DNA of 40,675 bases from Chitinophagaceae bacterium (GTDB lineage Bacteria > Bacteroidota > Bacteroidia > Chitinophagales > Chitinophagaceae), in NCBI GenBank assembly GCA_020847395.1, contig JADLCD010000061.1, positions 1 to 40,675 of the forward strand, read 5' to 3'. This document shows, piece by piece, positions 16,588-23,239 of the stretch; the first letter of the stretch is position 1; every line of letters starts with the position of its first letter. The translations under genes were made by a program, and so were the position numbers. The notes under the pieces are model-generated. The model was not told where the DNA came from. It was given only the letters and a program-made list of their open reading frames with translations, and searched no databases.

Positions 16588-16616
16588 GCCGGTACACAGC
16601 TTAACCGTGTACCGGC
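16588..16616 (-). promoter_or_regulatory. Strong hairpin between rplC and rplD
   Basis: GCCGGTACAC (16588-16597) and GTGTACCGGC (16607-16616) form a perfect 10-base stem with a 9-base loop, 15 bases before the rplD start. No T-run follows, so it is probably not a plain terminator. It could affect L4 translation or mRNA stability. Function is inferred from position only. Confidence 0.6.
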
Positions 16617-16623
16617 AGTGACA

Positions 16624-17244
16624 TTACTTTTGAATTAAAACAATTGAACCATTATAACCAGGAACCGCTCCACTTACAAGGATATAATTCTTTTCAGGGA
16701 AAAGTTTTACCACCTTCAATCCTTTCACCTTCACCCTGTCGGCACCCATACGACCCGCCATGCGCATACCTTTAAATACACGAGACGCATCAGAAGAGTT
16801 ACCAATTGAACCCGGAGCTCTCTGGCGGTCGTGCTGACCGTGTGATTGCTCACCCACACCACTAAAGCCGTGGCGTTTTACAACACCCTGAAAGCCTTTA
16901 CCTTTTGTAGTGCCAACTACATCAACTTTATCGCCTTCGGCAAAAATGTCGAGTGTAACTGTTTCACCAATATTTTTTTCGAGAGAAAAATCGCGGAATT
17001 CTTTTACGAATTTTTTAGCGGGAGTATTTGATTTTGCGTAATGACCAGCTTCAGCTTTTGTAGTGTGCTTATCATTTTTATCGCCAAAACCTAATTGAAC
17101 AGAACTGTAACCGTCGGTTTCTTTTGTTTTAACCTGCGTAACTACGCAGGGACCAGCTTCAATTATAGTAACGGCTGTTTGCTTGCCGTCGGCAGGATTG
17201 AAGATGCTGGTCATCCCGATTTTTTTTCCAATAATACCTTTCAT
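16624..17244 (-). CDS. rplC: 50S ribosomal protein L3
   Basis: L3 is an early assembly protein reaching toward the peptidyl transferase centre. The start is placed at [15 protein letters not shown], the universal L3 N-terminus; an upstream ATG would add 21 hydrophobic residues not seen in the family. The 206 residues include [15 protein letters not shown] and [20 protein letters not shown]. It starts 294 bases after rpsJ, an unusually large gap. Confidence 0.97.
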   Translation of the reverse strand: MKGIIGKKIGMTSIFNPADGKQTAVTIIEAGPCVVTQVKTKETDGYSSVQLGFGDKNDKHTTKAEAGHYAKSNTPAKKFVKEFRDFSLEKNIGETVTLDIFAEGDKVDVVGTTKGKGFQGVVKRHGFSGVGEQSHGQHDRQRAPGSIGNSSDASRVFKGMRMAGRMGADRVKVKGLKVVKLFPEKNYILVSGAVPGYNGSIVLIQK

Positions 17245-17538
17245 TGTTTTGTATTTATACCCTTTTAGGTTAAAGAGACAGAATGGATATAAATTTCCAT
17301 GCTTCAATCCCCGTTTGCCACCGACCTTTTCCCGTATTTCCCACTTGCGAAAGAGGAAGTACCAGTGGTAAACTAACCTCGAAGGGCTAGTTCATATTTA
17401 ATTCTTTTCTGCCGGACCATTAACTGGTTTTACCCGGCTTTTCCAGCGCTGCTTTATTCCTTTTTACCGGCTTTGGCAGATGGAGTATAGTAAGAACTAA
17501 TTTCTTTTTGTTTGCCCCTATTTGCGGGGGCTTTACTT
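17245..17538 (-). other. Long rpsJ-rplC spacer, possible leader
   Basis: These 294 bases carry no convincing gene. On the operon strand there are pairable stretches: GCCCC/GGGGC at 17514-17531 right after rpsJ, and CCACT/AGTGG flanking a 19-base loop (plus-strand 17341-17369 region). The composition is less AT-rich than the other gaps and it lacks the 7-8-base repeats. It may be a structured leader or hold an internal promoter for rplC onward. Confidence 0.4.
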
Positions 17539-17844
17539 TTACGCTTTGATCTCAACATCCACACCACTTGGCAAATCCAACTTGCTCAACGCATCAACTG
17601 TGCGTGAAGAGGAAGTGTATATATCCAGCAAACGCTTGTGTGTAGCTAACTGGAACTGCTCACGACTCTTTTTGTTTACGTGGGGTGAACGCAATACCGT
17701 AAATATTTTCTTTTGGGTAGGTAAAGGAATAGGACCTGTTACCACCGCGCCGGTACCGCGTACAGTTTTTACGATCTTTTCAGCAGATTTATCTACCAGG
17801 TTGTGATCGTAGCTCTGTAATTTTATTCTGATTCTTTGAGACAT
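17539..17844 (-). CDS. rpsJ: 30S ribosomal protein S10
   Basis: S10 (NusE) is in the small-subunit head and also joins transcription antitermination complexes with NusB. The 101 residues start [20 protein letters not shown] and include [20 protein letters not shown] and the loop [15 protein letters not shown], as expected. It is the first gene of the cluster; fusA, normally just upstream, is absent and an unrelated divergent gene lies there instead. Confidence 0.98.
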   Translation of the reverse strand: MSQRIRIKLQSYDHNLVDKSAEKIVKTVRGTGAVVTGPIPLPTQKKIFTVLRSPHVNKKSREQFQLATHKRLLDIYTSSSRTVDALSKLDLPSGVDVEIKA

Positions 17845-17875
17845 ACCGTAAAGTACCCTTTTGATTTTGGGAGTG

Positions 17876-17907
17876 CAAAGGTATGTGTATGATTATTTAT
17901 TGCCAAA
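17876..17907 (-). promoter_or_regulatory. S10 operon promoter
   Basis: On the minus strand TTTG (17907-17904) is followed after 20 bases by TACCTTTG (17883-17876), matching the Bacteroidota consensus TTTG-N19-21-TAnnTTTG. It lies about 32 bases upstream of the rpsJ start, so the leader is short. Confidence 0.8.
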
Positions 17908-17937
17908 TAGTTAGAAAAGATTTTTAAAAAAATTTAT

Positions 17938-17994
17938 AGCTGTGAGCCGGTCAGCTTTGGGCTATCAGCATTGGGCTATGAGCTTTCAGCACCG
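17938..17994. repeat. Heptamer array upstream of the S10 promoter
   Basis: Eight units in a row with one 8-base exception: AGCTGTG, AGCCGGTC, AGCTTTG, GGCTATC, AGCATTG, GGCTATG, AGCTTTC, AGCACCG. It lies between the divergent rpsJ and ORF6N promoters. Confidence 0.85.
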
Positions 17995-18010
17995 GCTTTT
18001 GACCAAAAGC

Positions 18011-18042
18011 CTTGGATATTTTATTGAATATGAATATGTTTG
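18011..18042 (+). promoter_or_regulatory. Promoter of the ORF6N gene
   Basis: CTTG (18011-18014), 20 bases, then TATGTTTG (18035-18042) fits the Bacteroidota promoter pattern. The start codon follows 29 bases later at 18072. Confidence 0.7.
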
Positions 18043-18071
18043 GAATATTAACCACCTAAAAAACACCAACA

Positions 18072-18575
18072 ATGCAACTTACTGTCATCCAGCAAAAGAT
18101 ATTCACTATAAGAGGCGAACGGGTAATACTTGATTTTGATATTTCCGGGCTTTACGAGGTAGAAACAAAAATTTTAAACCAGGCGGTTAAAAGGAACATT
18201 GATCGTTTCCCGGAAGATTTTATGTTTCAATTGACCGAAAGTGAGTGGGAGAACTTGAGGTCACAAATTGTGACCTCAAGTTGGGGAGGCAGAAGATACC
18301 TGCCCTATGCTTTTACAGAACATGGTGTAACCATGCTTGCCAGTGTATTAAAGAGTGAGAAAGCTGTACAAATGAATATTGCTGTAGTAAGAGCCTTTAT
18401 TGCCCTGAGAGAAGCCGGGCAACAGTATAAAGAGTTAAACAGGAAGCTGGCAGAAATTGAGCAATCTACTCAAAAACATTTTAAAGACATTTATCATGCG
18501 CTCAATTACCTGCTTGATAAAAAACAAAAGGAGGAAGATTTTAGTAAACGGGAAAGGATTGGATTTAAAAAATAA
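18072..18575 (+). CDS. ORF6N-domain protein
   Basis: This 167-residue protein carries an ORF6N domain, a DNA-binding module first seen in phage and virus regulators of the KilA-N/Bro group. Key parts are VILDFDISGLYEVETKILNQ (the 'LYGVETKxLNQAVKRN' block), RFPEDFMFQLT, and YLPYAFTEHGVTMLASVLKS. A C-terminal helical stretch (QQYKELNRKLAEIEQSTQKH) is probably a coiled coil for dimerisation. ORF6N genes are scattered singly in Bacteroidota chromosomes, often near mobile DNA; their cellular role is not established. It has its own promoter and is followed by the remnant of a second ORF6N gene. A 31-base palindrome lies inside the coding region. Confidence 0.9.
   Translation: MQLTVIQQKIFTIRGERVILDFDISGLYEVETKILNQAVKRNIDRFPEDFMFQLTESEWENLRSQIVTSSWGGRRYLPYAFTEHGVTMLASVLKSEKAVQMNIAVVRAFIALREAGQQYKELNRKLAEIEQSTQKHFKDIYHALNYLLDKKQKEEDFSKRERIGFKK
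18252..18282. repeat. 31-base palindrome within the ORF6N gene
   Basis: AACTTGAGGTCACAA (18252-18266) and TTGTGACCTCAAGTT (18268-18282) are exact reverse complements around one A. It encodes NLRSQIVTSS. A decayed version recurs at 18665-18697. Confidence 0.95.
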
Positions 18576-18615
18576 TAAGGAACCGCCAACCACCGGCATT
18601 GTTTCGGGATATTAG

Positions 18616-18708
18616 TTGTTTTCAAAATGATTTCATGTTTATACTCATTACTAAAAGAATGAGAAAACTTGAGGATCCAATTTGACACCTCAAGTTTGGA
18701 GGTTTAAA
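18616..18708 (+). pseudogene. Remnant of a second ORF6N gene
   Basis: Reading across a frameshift, this stretch gives DFMFILITK and then ENLRIQFDTSSLEV followed by a stop, clearly related to DFMFQLT...ENLRSQIVTSSWGG of the intact gene just upstream. The DNA also keeps the outer arms of the palindrome: AAACTTGAGG (18665-18674) and CCTCAAGTTT (18688-18697). The rest of the gene is gone. Confidence 0.75.
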
Positions 18709-18734
18709 ATATTATTCAAATACATTCGCTGACT

Positions 18735-18742
18735 TAATTTTG
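18735..18742 (+). promoter_or_regulatory. -7 element (TAATTTTG) before the methyltransferase
   Basis: TAATTTTG matches TAnnTTTG and lies 34 bases before the start codon. No good -33 TTTG is seen at the usual spacing. Confidence 0.5.
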
Positions 18743-18776
18743 GTTCATTATTTTTTATCGTAAAAAATTCATCTCT

Positions 18777-19538
18777 ATGCCAACAAACAGCACCACCAGA
18801 TTCAGTAACCGGGTTGAAAATTATGTAAAATACCGCCCCGGATACCCGGAAGAACTTGTATTATGGCTGCAAACGCATTATACATTTCCGGCTTCAACAG
18901 TAATTGCAGATATAGGTTCCGGTACGGGCATTTCTGCCAACCTGTTTTTAAAAAACGGGTATACAGTCTTTGGGGTAGAGCCTAATGCGCCCATGCGCGA
19001 AATGTCGGAACAACTGTTAAAAGAGTATACAAATTTTAAAGCAATAAACGGAACGGCAGAAGCTACTACCCTGCCTGATGAAAGTATAAATGCTATTGTT
19101 GCCGGGCAGGCGTTTCATTGGTTTGATGCTGCCAAAACAAAAACTGAATTCCTGCGAATACTTAAGCCGGGAGGTTTGGTTATACTGATATGGAATGAAA
19201 GGCTTACCCATTCTCCTTTTGAAGAAGCATATGATCAATTTATCATAAAACACAGTAAAGATTATGTGCAGGTTGACCACCGCAATATCAATACGGAGAA
19301 TATTGAGCAGTTTTTTCAACCTCAAAAATGCCGGCTACAGGTTTTTCCCAACCAGCAGGTTTTTGATTTTGAAGGTTTGAAAGGAAGACTGTTGTCTTCT
19401 TCTTACATACCTGCCGAAGGCGATGAAGGATACGATGCAATGATAGATGATCTGCAGCAATTATTTAATCAATTCCATAGCAAAGGTTTTATTACCATTC
19501 ATTATGATACTAAAATGTATTCGGGAGTGTTCAAATGA
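18777..19538 (+). CDS. Class I SAM-dependent methyltransferase
   Basis: A 253-residue soluble methyltransferase. Motif I is VIADIGSGTGISA (42-54), the SAM-binding glycine loop; Glu68 (VFGVEPN) should bind the ribose hydroxyls; AEATTLPDESINAIVAGQAFHWFD matches the motif II region, and LRILKPGGLVILIWNE the later strand. This layout fits the Methyltransf_11-type family, and HWFD is common in its trans-aconitate/ubiquinone-like members. The substrate cannot be told from sequence. It appears to be a single-gene unit facing the minus-strand gene downstream. Confidence 0.88.
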   Translation: MPTNSTTRFSNRVENYVKYRPGYPEELVLWLQTHYTFPASTVIADIGSGTGISANLFLKNGYTVFGVEPNAPMREMSEQLLKEYTNFKAINGTAEATTLPDESINAIVAGQAFHWFDAAKTKTEFLRILKPGGLVILIWNERLTHSPFEEAYDQFIIKHSKDYVQVDHRNINTENIEQFFQPQKCRLQVFPNQQVFDFEGLKGRLLSSSYIPAEGDEGYDAMIDDLQQLFNQFHSKGFITIHYDTKMYSGVFK

Positions 19539-19549
19539 TCAGGTTGAAT

Positions 19550-19588
19550 AAAAAAAGCCTGGTACAGATTAGTGACCTGTACCAGGCT
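19550..19588 (-). terminator. Terminator of the two-helix membrane protein gene
   Basis: AGCCTGGTACAG (19556-19567) and CTGTACCAGGCT (19577-19588) form a perfect 12-base stem with a 9-base loop. On the minus strand it is followed by seven T's (19556-19550), the classic factor-independent pattern. In the plus direction no T-run follows. Confidence 0.85.
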
Positions 19589-19616
19589 GTATAAACTCAT
19601 CAGTTTATTTATAGCA

Positions 19617-20174
19617 TTATTTCACACCGTTTCCATTGCTGGAAATACCATTTGTGCTAAGGCTTTTTTGCGCAGTGTGGTTGGCAGCTTCCTGCTGTTC
19701 TGTTTTATTTTCCTTGTATGCAGGGGCATCTGCATAGTACTGCTCCGGCGCAATATTTTGCCTTTCACCAGCCATAAATCCTATTCTTAAAAATGAAGAT
19801 TCATGTCTGCGGATTATTTCCTGTAATCTTTGCGCAGCCCTGTATGCATTTATTTTTCCAAATTCATAATCATTCTTCAACTCCTGCAATTCAATTTTAT
19901 ACATAATACCCGATGATGATCTTCTTGCAAAATCAAAGGTTTTATCTAACAGCACCACCAACCCGGGAATGCCAGCTATGATAGACAACCAGATATTATT
20001 CACAAAAATTTTCTGTCCTGAAGCTACCATTATAGCTGAAGCAAAGCTTGCGATAATGGAAACCCATAGTATAATATGAGCCAGGCTGGAATCCCTGGTA
20101 ATATCCTTAACGCGTTTTTTTAATTCTTTTTCAATCTCTGATTCGAGGGCTTGGGTGGCTTTATTTGTGTCCAT
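19617..20174 (-). CDS. Two-helix membrane protein, SLATT-like
   Basis: The start is placed at the ATG giving MDTNKATQALESEIEKEL, since a -7-like TGTATTTG at 20219-20226 would put the transcript start near the alternative ATG at 20216. The 185-residue protein has a charged N-terminal helix (EKELKKRVKDITRDSS), two close hydrophobic segments (LAHIILWVSIIASFASAIMV and IWLSIIAGIPGLVVLL), then a soluble helical part (KIELQELKNDYEFGKINAYR...RRHESSFLR) and a polar tail. This two-TM-plus-helices layout resembles SLATT or DUF4231 proteins, some of which are pore-forming effectors of nucleotide-signalling defence. No nucleotidyltransferase or SLOG gene is nearby, so a defence role is only a possibility. 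Confidence 0.65.
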   Translation of the reverse strand: MDTNKATQALESEIEKELKKRVKDITRDSSLAHIILWVSIIASFASAIMVASGQKIFVNNIWLSIIAGIPGLVVLLDKTFDFARRSSSGIMYKIELQELKNDYEFGKINAYRAAQRLQEIIRRHESSFLRIGFMAGERQNIAPEQYYADAPAYKENKTEQQEAANHTAQKSLSTNGISSNGNGVK

Positions 20175-20557
20175 AGAAACTATATTTATTACTTGTGAAA
20201 TTTTTTTAGACAACATTACAAATACATTTTTACAGGTATAAATTTTTCAACTTATTCCAGTAGTTAAGTAACTGTTTTTTTAATAGTGCTTGCAGGTAAA
20301 AAGCCTTGGGTGCCTCAGAAGAATATTCAGATTGGAGATGATAAAAATAAAACGTTCTGTTCAATAAAATTGATGTAGGAGGTTATTTGGAGAGGAAATT
20401 ATCAATTGGTAATTCTTTAGAAAAATACTCATAAGCGATAAAATATCCCGAATGAGGTTTAATCGTGCCTGCGGCAGACAGTCTTTTACAAAAAGTTATC
20501 AACCAACCCCAATCACATAACATAAACCACTACATTTACCATTACTAAAATGTTATT
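20175..20557. other. Divergent intergenic region
   Basis: About 380 bases between two divergent genes. A -7-like TGTATTTG on the minus strand (20226-20219) and TACATTTA on the plus strand (20531-20538) are the only regulatory candidates. The middle is AT-rich with no gene or strong repeat. Confidence 0.6.
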
Positions 20558-21085
20558 GTGGTAGCACAAGGTTTATATACAACTTACTACTCCTCTCCCA
20601 TCGGCTTATTGGAAATAAGAGCCGATGAAGAAGCAGTGAACGCCATATTATTTGTAAATACCTGGAAAGGTCCAAAACTGGATGAGTCATCTTTACAACC
20701 CAATCCTGAAAAAAATAGTATAGCTGAACGTTGCATGCAACAGTTAGATGAATATTTTGGAGGAAAAAGAATAGCATTCGATTTCCCATTCAGGCAGAAT
20801 GGAACAGTTTTTCAATTAAAAGTATGGAATGCGCTTTTGGATATTCCTTACGGTAAAACCATATCCTATCTTGAACTGTCAAAACGAACCGGCGATGTAA
20901 AAGCAATAAGAGCCGTTGGTACTACCAATGGAAAAAATCAATTGTGTATTGTTGTTCCCTGCCACCGGGTAATTGGCGCAAATGGAAGCCTTGTAGGTTA
21001 TGGCGGTGATCTCTGGCGAAAAAAGTGGCTACTCGATCATGAAGCAAAATTTGCCAATGGCGTGCGAACGCTGGGGGAATGGTGA
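20558..21085 (+). CDS. ogt: Methylated-DNA-protein cysteine methyltransferase
   Basis: Repairs O6-alkylguanine by moving the alkyl group to its own cysteine in a one-time reaction. The 175-residue protein has the active-site motif IVVPCHRVIG with acceptor Cys135, the upstream helix-turn-helix part FQLKVWNALLDIPYGKTISY with the Arg-finger region IRAVGTTNGKN, and the C-terminal YGGDLWRKKWLLDHE. The only in-frame start before the N-terminal domain is GTG at 20558. There is no Ada-type N-domain, so it is the Ogt type. No neighbour suggests an adaptive-response regulon. Confidence 0.95.
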   Translation: MVAQGLYTTYYSSPIGLLEIRADEEAVNAILFVNTWKGPKLDESSLQPNPEKNSIAERCMQQLDEYFGGKRIAFDFPFRQNGTVFQLKVWNALLDIPYGKTISYLELSKRTGDVKAIRAVGTTNGKNQLCIVVPCHRVIGANGSLVGYGGDLWRKKWLLDHEAKFANGVRTLGEW

Positions 21086-21089
21086 GAAT

Positions 21090-21221
21090 GAGCTGTGGGC
21101 CGTGAGCTATGACAGATGCGTTTAATTAAAAATTAAATTTTTTTTCTGTTATTATCATAATTTGTTTGCCGACAGCCACAGCTCATAGCTCATGGCTCAT
21201 AGCCCATAGCCGACAGCGCAA
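21090..21221. repeat. Facing heptamer arrays after ogt
   Basis: The left arm at 21090-21110 holds GAGCTGT, GGGCCGT, GAGCTAT, beginning 5 bases after the ogt stop. The right arm at 21180-21221 holds six units in strict register: AGCTCAT, AGCTCAT, GGCTCAT, AGCCCAT, AGCCGAC, AGCGCAA. The arms are complementary (GAGCTATG against CATAGCTC), so a stem with a ~70-base AT-rich loop can form. Confidence 0.9.
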
Positions 21222-21325
21222 ACCCAGCGCAAAATGATTTTAATCTTATCATGAGTATTTAAGCTTAATTTCCATCTCTAATATTCTCTTAATCAAACGA
21301 GGCTTATAACGATTGAATACATTTT

Positions 21326-22018
21326 ATGAAACCTATAGTTCAGATTTCTCTTGATCTTACTAATATTGACGAAGCACTTGAAACTGCTGCACTGGCAATG
21401 CGTGCAGGCGTTGACTGGCTTGAAGCCGGCACTCCGCTTATTCTTGCGGAAGGGTTACATGGTGTAAAGAAGTTAAGGGAAGCTTTTCCAGGGGTTCCGA
21501 TTGTTGCCGATCTGAAAACAATGGATGGCGGGTATCTTGAAGCTGAAATGATGGCTAAAGCCGGGGCAACGCATGTGGTGGTAATGGCAAGAGCTCACGA
21601 AGAGACCATTAAATGCGTGGTAAATGCAGGAAAAGATTTTGGTGCCAAAGTAATGGGCGATAATCTCGGCTGCCCCGATATGATAGCAGCTGCAAAATGG
21701 CTGGAAGATCTGGGTTGCGATTACATAATCCATCACATAGGATATGATGAACGCAGGGGCATAGCTGCACAGGGAAAAAGAATGCCAAGCCCGCTGGATC
21801 AGTTAAAGCAGGTAGTCGATGCCGTTAGTATACCCGTGCAGGCTGTTGGCGGGTTAACACTTGAGCAGGCAATCCGTTGCCCTGAATACGGCGCACCGCT
21901 GGTAGTACTGGGTGCACCACTTACGATAGACGCAGACGCGTTTAAAACAGCAGATGGTGACCTGGAAAGTTCGCTCAGGCTTATTTGTGAGAAGATACAT
22001 GCGTATGAGATACCGTGA
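21326..22018 (+). CDS. Hexulose-6-phosphate synthase / ketogulonate-6-P decarboxylase family enzyme
   Basis: A 230-residue TIM-barrel of the OMP-decarboxylase superfamily. It keeps the core catalytic residues at almost the positions of E. coli UlaD: Asp10, Glu33 (WLEAGTP), Asp62, Lys64, Asp67 (ADLKTMDGG) and His136. Position 112 is Asp (MGDNLG) and no Arg follows at about 139, which is closer to hexulose-6-phosphate synthase than to ketogulonate decarboxylase. No isomerase partner (PHI) or ulaE/F-like gene is next to it; instead it leads a three-gene unit with a zinc-type dehydrogenase and an SDR. So it may act on another phosphorylated sugar or sugar acid. It could perform aldol-type or decarboxylating chemistry; the exact substrate is not readable. 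Confidence 0.85.
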   Translation: MKPIVQISLDLTNIDEALETAALAMRAGVDWLEAGTPLILAEGLHGVKKLREAFPGVPIVADLKTMDGGYLEAEMMAKAGATHVVVMARAHEETIKCVVNAGKDFGAKVMGDNLGCPDMIAAAKWLEDLGCDYIIHHIGYDERRGIAAQGKRMPSPLDQLKQVVDAVSIPVQAVGGLTLEQAIRCPEYGAPLVVLGAPLTIDADAFKTADGDLESSLRLICEKIHAYEIP

Positions 22019-22126
22019 GCTATGGGGCGATGAGCTATCAGCTAAATATTTATGGTTTGTGGTTTTGGGTTTATAGTTGACCGCAAATCCGAAACTATAA
22101 ACTGTAAACGACGAACTATAAATAAC
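22017..22126. repeat. Heptamer arrays between the HPS-like and dehydrogenase genes
   Basis: The first units (GAGCTAT, GGGGCGAT, GAGCTAT, CAGCTAA; 22017-22045) overlap the stop codon of the upstream gene. Then come GTTTGTG, GTTTTGG, GTTTATA, GTTGACC (22055-22082) and, facing them, AAACTAT, AAACTGT, AAACGAC, GAACTAT, AAATAAC (22092-22126). The latter two sets are complementary in character and form a hairpin just before the next start codon. Confidence 0.9.
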
Positions 22127-22131
22127 TACAT

Positions 22132-23157
22132 ATGAAATCCGCAGCAGTTGTAAACTACGCACCGGAAAAAGGATCAGTTGAAATACGCGAAATAGAAAAA
22201 CCTGAAATCGGGGAAGAAGATGTTTTGCTTGAAGTAGTTAATGTGGGGGTTTGCGGCAGCGACCTTCACCAATGGACTGCAGACCACAGTTGGCCGGTAA
22301 ATTACCCTGTTATACTTGGTCATGAATTTGGAGGGCATATTGTTGCACTTGGCAGCCGGGTTACCGGATGGAAAGAAGGTGATCGTGTAGTTAGTGAAAC
22401 AGCAGCCGTTATTAACCCCAACAGCCCTATGACCAGGAGCGGATTATATAATCTTGATCCCGGGCGAAAAGGATTTGGCTATGGCGTAAATGGCGCAATG
22501 ACAAAATACGTGCGTGTGCCTGCACGCTGTTTGCATAAAGTTCCGGATCAGCTTGCGTTTGAACAAGCCTGCTTAACAGAACCATGTTGTGTTGCCTTTA
22601 ACGCAGTGGTAGAAAATGCAAGACTAAAACCCGGCGACAGGGTAATTGTGCTTGGCCCCGGCACTATAGGAATTTTATGTGCGGCCATGGCAAGATTGTG
22701 CGGAGCAGAAGTAGCAGTAGTTGGTTTGGAAGCTGATCGTAACCGTATTGAAATTGCAAAGCAATATGGCTGCGAGGGAATTATTGGTGACGCAACGCCC
22801 TGGGCTACCGCAAGAGATGGCATGGGTGCAGACTGTGTAATTGATGCCGCCGGTGCAAGCATTACCTTAAAAATGGCTTTACAATTAGTTCGCCCAAAAG
22901 GCACTATTTCAAAAGTTGGCTGGGGCCCTCAGCCCTTGAATTTTTCTCTTGATCCTTTGGTACAGAAAAATGTAACGCTACAGGGAAGCTTCAGTCATAA
23001 CTGGCCGATATGGGAAAGAGTGATTGCATTACTGGCAAGCGGGCAATTGGATGTAAAGCCCATTATAGGCGGCGTATGGCCTGTTACCGAATGGCATGAA
23101 GCATTTGAAAAAATGCATAAAGGTGAAGTGGTGAAGAGTGTGTTGAAACCGGTGTAG
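22132..23157 (+). CDS. Zinc-type alcohol/polyol dehydrogenase (MDR family)
   Basis: A 341-residue medium-chain dehydrogenase, likely oxidising a sugar or polyol hydroxyl with NAD(P). The catalytic-zinc ligands are visible: Cys41 (VGVCGSDLHQW), His64-Glu65 (LGHEFGG) and Glu150. The Rossmann fold carries VIVLGPGTIGILCA (171-184). The four-cysteine loop that binds structural zinc in many relatives is missing (the region reads SETAAVINPNSPMTRSGLY), as in some sorbitol dehydrogenases. The gene is 113 bases downstream of the HPS-like gene and 82 bases upstream of the SDR, so the three probably form one catabolic operon. Confidence 0.9.
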   Translation: MKSAAVVNYAPEKGSVEIREIEKPEIGEEDVLLEVVNVGVCGSDLHQWTADHSWPVNYPVILGHEFGGHIVALGSRVTGWKEGDRVVSETAAVINPNSPMTRSGLYNLDPGRKGFGYGVNGAMTKYVRVPARCLHKVPDQLAFEQACLTEPCCVAFNAVVENARLKPGDRVIVLGPGTIGILCAAMARLCGAEVAVVGLEADRNRIEIAKQYGCEGIIGDATPWATARDGMGADCVIDAAGASITLKMALQLVRPKGTISKVGWGPQPLNFSLDPLVQKNVTLQGSFSHNWPIWERVIALLASGQLDVKPIIGGVWPVTEWHEAFEKMHKGEVVKSVLKPV

Positions 23158-23234
23158 GTTTGTGATTTATGGTTTGAGGTTTATGGTTTAACCTCTGACT
23201 CTAACTCCAAACCATAAACTATAAACCATAAACT
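23158..23234. repeat. Eleven heptamers in one register between dehydrogenase and SDR genes
   Basis: Starting one base after the stop codon, the gap divides into 11 consecutive 7-base units: GTTTGTG, ATTTATG, GTTTGAG, GTTTATG, GTTTAAC, then two linker units, then CCAAACC, ATAAACT, ATAAACC, ATAAACT. The first five and last four are mutually complementary, giving a long imperfect hairpin. It ends 5 bases before the next ATG. Confidence 0.92.
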
Positions 23235-23239
23235 TTTTT

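Noticed and set aside
17514-17531. Terminator after rpsJ on the operon strand
   Set aside because: GCCCC/GGGGC is a 5-base stem and the sequence following on the minus strand is A-rich, not T-rich; termination between rpsJ and rplC would also separate the operon.
1045-20174. A defence island made of the kinase-like, ORF6N and two-helix genes
   Set aside because: These genes are spread over 19 kb with the ribosomal cluster in between, and no core defence gene (restriction, CBASS cyclase, Thoeris etc.) is present.
23158-23234. Regular repeats resembling a CRISPR array
   Set aside because: Units are 7 bases without unique spacers, and no cas genes are nearby; the pattern is a simple short-period array.
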